This document shows positions 1 through 5,289 of a stretch of 5,289 bases of DNA, in pieces (position 1 is the stretch's first letter; every line of letters starts with the position of its first letter). The DNA comes from JAGOBX01 sp017999075 [NCBI: Candidatus Babelota bacterium] (GTDB taxonomy: Bacteria > JAGOBX01). Position numbers and translations under genes: made by a program. The notes under the pieces are model-generated. The model did no database searches. It saw only the letters and a program-made list of their open reading frames with translations, and was not told where the DNA came from. Location of the stretch: the NCBI GenBank assembly GCA_017999075.1, contig JAGOBX010000285.1, positions 1-5,289 on the forward strand, read 5' to 3'.

Positions 1-1
1 G

Positions 2-328
2 ATAACGAATTCGATATTCAAATCTTCAAATATTGAATATACTGTTAACAGCATCAATGATTATGAAAAATTTTCAGAAGTTTCATTAAATAAGATTTCA
101 AATATCGGTACAGGAATTTATTTCAATGACAAACTCAACAAATATAAAATATTCAACATTAACAGACCCGATGCTTATTTCAATTCATCCAATCTTGATT
201 TCATACTTGAAAAATTCACTTCTTTAAAAAAAACATATCCCTTAGAAAAGTATATTCTTGGAAATCTGCTCGTTCTGGCGCTACTTGATTTTATTTTAAT
301 GTATTTTATAAAAAAATATTCAGGATAA
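2..328 (+). CDS. C-terminal fragment of a membrane-anchored protein, possibly VWA/glutamine-amidotransferase-like (5' end outside window)
   Basis: This frame is open from the left edge to a TAA at 326-328, giving 108 residues with the start missing. The first ~80 residues are soluble and polar. A single hydrophobic helix follows at about residues 84-103 (ILGNLLVLALLDFILMYFIK), ending in a short basic tail (KKYSG), so the C-terminus is probably cytoplasmic with the bulk outside the membrane. The pattern 'LNKISNIGTGIYF', a variable stretch, 'YPLEKYI', then a helix containing 'ALLDF' followed by basic residues recalls the end of VWA / class-I glutamine-amidotransferase-like bacterial membrane proteins. 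In those, a 'LA..TGG' segment precedes a terminal helix with an Asp and Arg residues. This is a remembered family pattern, not an alignment. The catalytic or metal-binding part, if any, lies outside the window. The gene converges on the minus-strand block and is not part of it. Confidence 0.6.
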   Translation: MTNSIFKSSNIEYTVNSINDYEKFSEVSLNKISNIGTGIYFNDKLNKYKIFNINRPDAYFNSSNLDFILEKFTSLKKTYPLEKYILGNLLVLALLDFILMYFIKKYSG

Positions 329-430
329 TTTTTCATAAAACAAAAATGTTTCCAACCTGAATTCCCGACTTTTCTATAACTATATAAAAAAATCCTGAAA
401 ATACTGTATTTTTTGACACATTATTTTGAA
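329..430. terminator. Convergent intergenic gap with a weak A/T hairpin, possible bidirectional terminator
   Basis: This ~100 bp gap separates two convergent genes, so transcription from both sides should end here. The only compact hairpin I find is AAAATA-CTG-TATTTT at 398-412, continued by two more T on the plus strand. On the minus strand the same hairpin is followed a few bases later by a run of seven T. The stem has six A/T pairs and no G/C pairs, so it is weak as an intrinsic terminator. An 8-bp inverted repeat (TTCAGGAT at 319-326 with ATCCTGAA at 392-399) is separated by 65 bases and is probably chance. No small gene is visible in the gap. Confidence 0.2.
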
Positions 431-1162
431 TTATTCTTTTTTTAAAGCTTTATTTTTAAAATTTTCGTTCTGCATTATTTTTTTAAACTGAGGGTTTTCC
501 AAAACTTCCATCCAATCATTGTCATCAACCTTTTTCATGAATGAGCGGTCATTTATAATATCCTGTAAATTCCCTGATAAAATTCCTGAATCAGTTTCAT
601 CAGATTCTTTTGCAAGTTCAATGATTTTTTTTCTGAATTCCGGAGACTCTGCAGTCATTTTTATTTTTTTTGCAAGTAAAACAGATTCTTTTATATAATC
701 AGTATCCGGAAGTTTTATTGACGGCGATAGTTTCACATATATTTTCTGAAATTTAGAAGAACCTGTTTTTTTTGTAAAACCCGGTATGCAGTTCAAAATC
801 AGCAGAATTAAATATACAATAAATATTCCTTTACCCAAACCAAACACAGCTCCTGCTGCTCGGTTGGCAAAAGTCAATTGAGCTATAGAAATTATTTTGT
901 TTATAAAATAAGAAATAATTATTACGCAGAAATAAACAATTCCATATACAGCTATAGAGCACACGATTTTCCACAAAAAATAAGGCTGGCTGAATTTAAT
1001 ACAGAAATATAATGCTGCTGAATCAGCAAATAAATATGATGCCGCAGCACCCAAAATAACGGCTGATATATTAAAAATTTCCATTATAATACCGCGTATA
1101 AATCCTGTTACAATTGTTATAAATATAATAATATATAATATTAAATCCAGGTGTTTCAGCAT
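431..1162 (-). CDS. CvpA-family integral membrane protein with extended C-terminal tail
   Basis: This is a 243-residue protein starting at ATG. Four hydrophobic segments are visible at about residues 5-23, 25-47, 63-87 and 104-126. The stretch NRAAGAVFGLGKGIFIVYLI (100-119) is the hallmark of the CvpA (colicin V production) family, in which 'NR..G..FG...G' leads into the last helix. The first helix ends in GFIRGIIMEIF, also typical. CvpA proteins are inner-membrane proteins linked to colicin V secretion and envelope homeostasis; their biochemical role is unsettled. After residue 126 there is a soluble, charged tail of about 117 residues, making the protein longer than the usual ~160-200. The tail carries short degenerate repeats centred on Phe-x-Lys. 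It is the last gene of the block, starting 9 bp after the HD-GYP stop, so it is probably co-transcribed. No Shine-Dalgarno sequence is evident. Family assignment is firm; function is not. Confidence 0.88.
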   Translation of the reverse strand: MLKHLDLILYIIIFITIVTGFIRGIIMEIFNISAVILGAAASYLFADSAALYFCIKFSQPYFLWKIVCSIAVYGIVYFCVIIISYFINKIISIAQLTFANRAAGAVFGLGKGIFIVYLILLILNCIPGFTKKTGSSKFQKIYVKLSPSIKLPDTDYIKESVLLAKKIKMTAESPEFRKKIIELAKESDETDSGILSGNLQDIINDRSFMKKVDDNDWMEVLENPQFKKIMQNENFKNKALKKE

Positions 1163-1171
1163 AAAATATAA

Positions 1172-2110
1172 TTATTCTGTTTTAAACATATTAATAAAAA
1201 TATGAAGCAAATCTTTATTGAACGAACCTTCCATCTCATTAAGCATAATCCTGAATGCGGGAAATGAGCCTAATGCATTTTTATAACATCTACGGGTGGT
1301 TAACGCGTCAAACACATCGCAAACAGCCACCAATTGAGCTTCAAGAGGAATTTCACTGTAAGGCAGATTGAACGGATATCCTGAACCGTCAAATTTTTCA
1401 TGATGATACATAATGCAGTCTAATATAATTTTTTCTTTCACTTCATGAGATTTAACAATATTCACTCCATATAACGGATGTTTCTTCATTTCATCCCATT
1501 CGTGTTTATCAAGTTTGCCTGGTTTTAACAATACCGCTTTGTCAATACGGGATTTTCCGATATCATGAAGCAAAGCACCTTTAATTAACAACGGAATATT
1601 TTTTTCATCATATCCTGCTAATTTTGCAAAATTGGAAATAATAAGAGAAACGTTCAACGAATGTGTAAGCGTAGAATATTCAAATTGTATAACTTTTAAA
1701 ATATTCTGAAGGTTATAATCGTTATCTTTCAGCAAATCTACGGCTGTTTCAGCAAGAATCTGAACATTATTTTTCAAATCAGTATTGTCCGGAGATTCAA
1801 ATATATTGTTTATAACGATTTTAGAACTTTCATAAAAATATTTATTTTTAATTTCAATCGACAAATCATTATTGTTTTTTAGATTGGAAATATTATTTTT
1901 TATATATTCCAAATATTTCTGATAATCGCTTGCATTAATGTATATTTTTAATTTTTTACTCAACAAGTTCTGTTTGTGTTTTTCGGTAAACGGCAGGTTA
2001 GACGATCTGAATAAAACATAATTTTCTTCATTAAGAATATACAAATTAAAATTTGTAATGCAATCATTAAGAAGCGAATCAATTTCAATCAGCACAAAAC
2101 TATTTTCCAT
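1172..2110 (-). CDS. HD-GYP domain protein, predicted cyclic-di-GMP phosphodiesterase
   Basis: This 312-residue protein starts at ATG. Residues ~18-72 (FNLYILN...LFRSS...KKLKIYINASDYQKYLEYI) resemble the N-terminal domain often found in front of HD-GYP domains (DUF3391-like). The HD-GYP domain spans about 135-310. Visible motif residues are H150, the H182-D183 pair with K186 (LLHDIGK), H211 (HPLYG), H236-H237, the signature DGSGYP at 241-246, and D265 in CDVFDALTTRR. All the usual metal and catalytic residues are therefore present, so hydrolysis of cyclic di-GMP to pGpG or GMP is expected in the cytoplasm. The usual RPY after DALT is RCY here (C275). The residue four before H150 is Ser, not the Glu of tri-iron members, suggesting a two-metal site. 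There is no receiver domain or membrane segment. It lies 41 bp after the TPR gene and 9 bp before cvpA-like. Its start has no strong ribosome site; an AGG lies too far upstream. HD-GYP assignment is firm; activity is inferred. Confidence 0.93.
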   Translation of the reverse strand: MENSFVLIEIDSLLNDCITNFNLYILNEENYVLFRSSNLPFTEKHKQNLLSKKLKIYINASDYQKYLEYIKNNISNLKNNNDLSIEIKNKYFYESSKIVINNIFESPDNTDLKNNVQILAETAVDLLKDNDYNLQNILKVIQFEYSTLTHSLNVSLIISNFAKLAGYDEKNIPLLIKGALLHDIGKSRIDKAVLLKPGKLDKHEWDEMKKHPLYGVNIVKSHEVKEKIILDCIMYHHEKFDGSGYPFNLPYSEIPLEAQLVAVCDVFDALTTRRCYKNALGSFPAFRIMLNEMEGSFNKDLLHIFINMFKTE

Positions 2111-2151
2111 GTTTCAAAATAACCTGTAATTATTTCCCTTAAAAAGATATC

Positions 2152-3285
2152 TTATTTATAAATAAAATCAAGGCGTTTTAAAATTTCCACAGCATCGGAA
2201 TAATAAACGTCTTTATCGGTATGCTCATCAATAAACTGTTTTAAGAATTTTTTTGCAAGCATTTTATTATTAATCTTATAATATAATTTTCCGATGTTGT
2301 AATAAACTGATTTTATATCAGATGTCAGATTCAATATATTTTCAAACTGTTTAATTGCTTCTTCATAACGATTAGTCAAATCATATAATTCGGCAAGATT
2401 AAAATAGGCCTGAATATGCTTACTGTCATATAAAAGCGCATTTTTATAACATTCCTCAGCTATATCAAACATCTGTTTATTGAAATAAATATATCCGATA
2501 TTGTTCAGCGCCACAGAATTTGTAGGATCTTTTTTAAGCGCATCGCGGAAATAATTTTCAGATTTACCCGTATCATTGATTTTATAAAATAACAATCCTA
2601 ATGCAGTGTCTATATAACCGGAAGGGTATTCTTTTCTTATTTTTTCGAGTTCTACTATCATTTTAAACGATTCATTATTCAGCATGTCTCCGATAATTTT
2701 CACCAACAACGATGCAACATCAGCATTATCTTTATTCATTTTAAATTCTTCAAATACATGTTCATACGCAAGCTGAATATTGTTTAATTTTAAATAAGCA
2801 AGAGCAAGATTAAAGTTTATAAGCGGTTCTTTACTATTTATTACAAGAATTTTCTTGTATATTTCAACAGCTTTATCGATCAGGTTAAGTTTAATATACA
2901 AAAAAGCAAGATTGTTGTATGCAGGAATAAAATCAGGAAATTTTTCGTTTATTTCAATAAAAATTTTTTTTGCGGTATCATAATTTTTCAAATTGACATA
3001 AGCTGTAGCAAGGTTATATTTAACCTGAACGTCATTTTTATTTATATTTTCCGCTTTCTGATAGTATTTCAGGGCGGTTTTGTAATCTTCCTTAATCGAA
3101 TACAAACTTCCTATATTTAAATAAGCATTATAAAAACCAGGGTTCAATTTTACAGCAATGTTATAATGTTCCAGCGCTTTATCAAAATTATAAATTTTAG
3201 TGTAAGCTACTGCAAGATTAAAATTAATTACAGGATCACCCTGATTTTCGTTAAATTTTTTAAGCCAATGATTTACAAGTTCCAT
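2152..3285 (-). CDS. Tetratricopeptide (TPR) repeat protein, cytoplasmic
   Basis: The protein is almost entirely TPR repeats. Using the in-frame TTG at 3300 as residue 1 (382 residues), 34-residue units start near residues 22, 57, 91, 125, 159, 227, 261, 295 and 329. They show the classic pattern, e.g. 'NLAVAYTK...DKALEHYNIAVKLNPG' and 'NNIGYIYFNKQMFDIAEECY'. Residues ~190-226 are helical but do not fit the repeat well. TPR arrays form curved helical scaffolds that bind partner proteins or peptides; the partner here cannot be read from sequence. No signal peptide or membrane helix is visible, so a cytoplasmic location is likely. I chose the ATG at 3285, giving 377 residues, because ATG is preferred and the first repeat begins well after it. 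The TTG at 3300 is a possible alternative, and neither start has a clear Shine-Dalgarno. It follows the HhH gene by 47 bp (32 bp for the TTG start) and precedes the HD-GYP gene by 41 bp, so it is probably in the same operon. Confidence 0.88.
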   Translation of the reverse strand: MELVNHWLKKFNENQGDPVINFNLAVAYTKIYNFDKALEHYNIAVKLNPGFYNAYLNIGSLYSIKEDYKTALKYYQKAENINKNDVQVKYNLATAYVNLKNYDTAKKIFIEINEKFPDFIPAYNNLAFLYIKLNLIDKAVEIYKKILVINSKEPLINFNLALAYLKLNNIQLAYEHVFEEFKMNKDNADVASLLVKIIGDMLNNESFKMIVELEKIRKEYPSGYIDTALGLLFYKINDTGKSENYFRDALKKDPTNSVALNNIGYIYFNKQMFDIAEECYKNALLYDSKHIQAYFNLAELYDLTNRYEEAIKQFENILNLTSDIKSVYYNIGKLYYKINNKMLAKKFLKQFIDEHTDKDVYYSDAVEILKRLDFIYK

Positions 3286-3332
3286 TTTTTTATTTTTCAA
3301 ACTTTTAATTTATTCAATATACATCGCAAAAA

Positions 3333-4808
3333 TCATTTCACATCAAACCTGTCTTTCAGCAAATCGTATTTCTTCCCTATAATAGGAATATTCCTGAATT
3401 CATCTTTATTTTTAAGTGTCCCATACCTTTCTATATATTTTAATATCATGGTTGATTCAAGCTCTGATATTCCAAGCGCTGATTGAAGTTCCAGCATATC
3501 CGATTTATTAATATTAACAGGCAGACTGATTTGTATATCATTCTTCTGAACTTTAACTGAAGGCAAAACTGAAGACTGCGATTGATTTTCATAAGCCGGA
3601 GAACCCGGAGCAGTGTAATCAGGCTGCCCTATATAAAAATAATCTTTAATCTGATCATATTTCCCGGAAATTCCTGGAATTTTTTTTAAATCATCAAGTC
3701 TGCTGAAATACCCGTAATCTTCCCTGTATTTTATTAAAACCGTTTTATCCATTTCCGTCAATCCTGCAACTGAAGCAAGTTCTTTTTCAGTAACAGTATT
3801 CAAGTTCAATTTATTATCAATAATAATATTTTGAGGCACTGCTATGCCGTTTTCATAATTATATCCGGGCACTTCGTTCTGTAATTTATGTTCAGGAAGC
3901 GGCGGCAAAGGTATTATTTTTCCATGTTCAGAAATATCAGGCTGTTCAATAATAATATCTTTTATCCTTATATCAGAACCATTATCTTTCAACATTGTTC
4001 TATCCTGCTGAATTTTAGTTATTATATCAAGCACCTGATCATTATTTTCACTATTTTTATCAGAGGTCACTGATGTTCCGCCTTGCATTTTTCCATTATT
4101 TTTTGATTCTACAATAATATCTTTTATTATCCTTCCTGATTCACCAGAATTTTTTTTTTCTGTTTCACTGTTTATTATTTTTTCATTTTCCCCTTCTTTA
4201 AACTTTTCTACAGGTTTAAGCCATTCAGGCAGCCTTTCAGTCATCTTATTCTCAACCTGTTCTTTTATTGCATTAAGTTCATCAGTTCCTTCAAACTCAT
4301 AATTTTTATTAATATCCTGAGCTTTATGCTTTTTCGAATTTTCAGCAATTTGTTCCTGCCGTTTATCCTGAATCTCTGTTTTTTCAATTTTTACAGACTC
4401 AGCTTTTTTTTCTTCAACAGAAATATTTTTCTGTTCAGTTTTTTTTAAAGCTTCTTCTTCTTCAATTTTATTTTTATTTTCATCACTTTCAGACGCAGAA
4501 GTTTTTCCCTGATTTCCCGAAATCAAAACAGCCTGTGTCAAATAATAATCCGATTTTTCAGTATCATTTTTTAAAAAATATGCTATGCCGAGCTCTCTGT
4601 TTGCGTCAATATTAGAAGGTTCTATTTTTATTATCTCCAACAATATTTCAAGTTTTTCATCAAGATTCACGCAATTTTTCGCATTATCAAGCATTTTCCC
4701 TATTTTTTCAAAATCATTTTTTTTCAATTCACCGGATATTAAAAACTGATTAAAACCTATAACAAAACTTACTATCAGTACCGCAATACTTTTTTTATTA
4801 ATTTTCAT
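3333..4808 (-). CDS. Exported TPR-like protein with long charged linker and two C-terminal ComEA-type helix-hairpin-helix domains
   Basis: This 491-residue protein starts at ATG. Residues 1-26 look like a signal peptide: basic MKINKK, a hydrophobic core IAVLIVSFVIGF, and probable cleavage near LISG. Residues ~33-98 form one or two TPR-like helix pairs (EKLEILLEIIKIEPSNIDAN, then a GIAYFLKNDTEKS segment). Residues ~100-330 are a low-complexity linker rich in Glu, Lys, Asn and Ser, with a proline-rich patch (IIPLPPLPEH) near 298-306. Two helix-hairpin-helix modules of the ComEA class (HhH_3-like) occupy 333-393 and 430-490. Each has an N-x-N start (LNLNT; VNINK), then a hairpin, then YREDYGYF or YIERYGTL, then a second hairpin. 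In ComEA this fold binds DNA for uptake. Here the G-h-G hairpin motifs are degraded, so a protein-binding or structural role is equally possible. The location is probably periplasmic or surface. A GGAGGA ten bases upstream, overlapping the previous gene's end, supports the start. The domain calls are good; the function is unknown. Confidence 0.85.
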   Translation of the reverse strand: MKINKKSIAVLIVSFVIGFNQFLISGELKKNDFEKIGKMLDNAKNCVNLDEKLEILLEIIKIEPSNIDANRELGIAYFLKNDTEKSDYYLTQAVLISGNQGKTSASESDENKNKIEEEEALKKTEQKNISVEEKKAESVKIEKTEIQDKRQEQIAENSKKHKAQDINKNYEFEGTDELNAIKEQVENKMTERLPEWLKPVEKFKEGENEKIINSETEKKNSGESGRIIKDIIVESKNNGKMQGGTSVTSDKNSENNDQVLDIITKIQQDRTMLKDNGSDIRIKDIIIEQPDISEHGKIIPLPPLPEHKLQNEVPGYNYENGIAVPQNIIIDNKLNLNTVTEKELASVAGLTEMDKTVLIKYREDYGYFSRLDDLKKIPGISGKYDQIKDYFYIGQPDYTAPGSPAYENQSQSSVLPSVKVQKNDIQISLPVNINKSDMLELQSALGISELESTMILKYIERYGTLKNKDEFRNIPIIGKKYDLLKDRFDVK

Positions 4809-4814
4809 ATAAAA

Positions 4815-5289
4815 TCAATCCTCCAGTCCTATTGTTTGATTTATATCCTGCCGATTAAATATTTCACGCTGATCCGGCGAATTATTATTATTACTGTCTT
4901 CAAAAACAAGTACCGAAGCCCGTAATTCGCCAATGTTTCCTGCATTAAAAGAAACTTTAAGATTTTTATCTCCGGTTTTTATATTAAAAATAAAATCTTT
5001 TGATTTATTTTTTTTGGTTATCAAATTTATATTTTCAGAACTCGCGCTCTGAGAAAACATCATCAATTCATTAAAAGAGAATAAAAGTTTAATGTTTTTT
5101 TTATTTTTCAAATCATTACAAAACAAATTATATTTTATGGGTTTTCCTATATCAGGTCTGCTTTCATATACAACATTCAAATCAATTCTTGTTTCTGCTT
5201 TTTTCCTTGGTTTTACTGTTTCAGCCGCATTTTTAAACTGAACAATGCTGTTTTTTTTTTTTTTATTTAAAGAATTAAGCTGTCCGGTT
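4815..5289 (-). CDS. Beta-rich Ig-like domain protein with EF-hand-like calcium loop, C-terminal fragment (5' end beyond right edge)
   Basis: The minus-strand frame is open from the right edge to TGA at 4815-4817, giving 157 residues. A TTG at 5180 would yield 121 residues. It lies in the middle of what looks like a beta strand (TRIDLNVVYESR), the frame continues upstream without a stop, and no Shine-Dalgarno is seen, so I take the gene as 5'-truncated by the window. The visible order is: a basic Lys-rich stretch including KKKKN encoded by an A14 run; an alternating hydrophobic/polar beta-sandwich-like region (about 35-125; VVYESRPDIGKPIKYNLF, KLLFSF, DFIFNI, LKVSFNAG, SVLVFED); and the loop D-S-N-N-N-N-S-P-D-Q-R-E at 131-142. 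The loop matches the EF-hand/dockerin-type calcium pattern with acidic or Asn residues at 1, 3, 5, 9 and 12. Such a mix is usual in secreted or surface proteins. I do not recognise a named family. It overlaps the ribosome site of the next gene and ends 6 bp before it. Confidence 0.72.
   Translation of the reverse strand, partial: TGQLNSLNKKKKNSIVQFKNAAETVKPRKKAETRIDLNVVYESRPDIGKPIKYNLFCNDLKNKKNIKLLFSFNELMMFSQSASSENINLITKKNKSKDFIFNIKTGDKNLKVSFNAGNIGELRASVLVFEDSNNNNSPDQREIFNRQDINQTIGLED
4819..4824 (-). promoter_or_regulatory. Ribosome binding site (GGAGGA) of the exported HhH gene, inside the preceding gene
   Basis: Read on the minus strand, GGAGGA lies 10 bases before the ATG at 4808 and within the last codons (Glu-Asp) of the upstream gene. 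That gene's TGA (4815-4817) falls between the site and the start. This layout favours translational coupling and fixes the start of the 491-residue protein. It is the only strong Shine-Dalgarno match among the minus-strand starts in the window. Confidence 0.75.
5251..5264. repeat. Homopolymer run of 14 T (A14 on the coding strand)
   Basis: Fourteen consecutive T on the plus strand are read as A14 in the right-edge gene, encoding Lys-Lys-Lys-Lys-Asn. This is the longest homopolymer in the window. Runs of this length are prone to slippage by DNA or RNA polymerase. The frame is intact as given, and both other minus-strand frames meet stops just upstream of the run. Confidence 0.85.

Noticed and set aside
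319-399. 8-bp inverted repeat TTCAGGAT / ATCCTGAA
   Set aside because: The arms are 65 bases apart and one lies in coding sequence. There is no further pairing between, so it is likely chance.
2111-2151. Possible internal promoter before the HD-GYP gene
   Set aside because: The 41-bp gap is A/T-rich, but no convincing -35/-10 pair at proper spacing was found. Read-through from upstream explains expression.
3166-3486. Plus-strand open frame of about 106 codons
   Set aside because: It is antisense to the ends of the TPR and HhH genes, both of which have clear domains. Its translation is Phe/Ile-rich without any recognisable motif, as expected of a shadow frame in AT-rich DNA.
3339-3812. Naming the HhH gene comEA
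   Set aside because: ComEA has a membrane anchor or signal plus one canonical HhH domain and sits with other competence genes. This protein is larger, has TPR-like and linker regions, degraded hairpins and no competence neighbours.
3888-4073. Plus-strand open frame of about 61 codons
   Set aside because: It lies wholly opposite the linker of the HhH gene, has no ribosome site or motif, and fits a shadow frame.
4863-4898. Dockerin module
   Set aside because: Only one calcium-type loop is present. A dockerin needs two such loops with helices, and the protein ends about 15 residues later.
5178-5180. TTG at 5180 as the start of the right-edge gene
   Set aside because: The same frame is open for 36 more codons to the window edge, there is no ribosome site before the TTG, and it would cut a beta strand. 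A start outside the window is more likely.

Overview
The window is AT-rich (by eye roughly 30% G+C) and dense with genes. It holds five genes read leftward (minus strand) and the tail of one gene read rightward at the left edge. Gene ends use TAA and TGA, so the standard bacterial code fits. Proteins are rich in Lys, Asn, Ile and Phe. Secreted and membrane proteins, an HD-GYP protein and TPR proteins suggest a free-living or host-associated bacterium, probably with a Gram-negative-type envelope. The phylum cannot be assigned from this sequence. No rRNA, tRNA, CRISPR array, insertion sequence or phage gene was seen.

Layout, left to right. Positions 2-328 (+) are the C-terminal end of a membrane-anchored protein, possibly of the von Willebrand A / glutamine-amidotransferase-like membrane family. 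A convergent gap of about 100 bp follows (329-430), with only a weak A/T hairpin. The minus-strand block then fills the rest of the window. In transcription order (right to left) it contains: (1) the 3' part of a gene entering from the right edge, encoding a beta-rich, Ig-like domain ending in an EF-hand-like D-x-N-x-N loop; (2) a 491-residue exported protein with an N-terminal TPR-like region, a long charged linker and two C-terminal ComEA-type helix-hairpin-helix domains; (3) a cytoplasmic TPR protein with about nine repeats; (4) an HD-GYP cyclic-di-GMP phosphodiesterase; (5) a CvpA-family membrane protein with a long repeat-bearing tail.

The gaps between the five genes are about 6, 47 (or 32), 41 and 9 bp, all on one strand, so they are most simply one operon whose promoter lies beyond the right edge. 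The first two junctioned genes look translationally coupled: a GGAGGA sits inside the end of gene 1 and serves gene 2. The content suggests an envelope- or surface-related operon with a cyclic-di-GMP turnover enzyme built in. That functional link is inference from gene order only. The most unusual protein is the exported TPR plus double-HhH protein. The known families do not explain its degenerate hairpins or its repeated linker motif.
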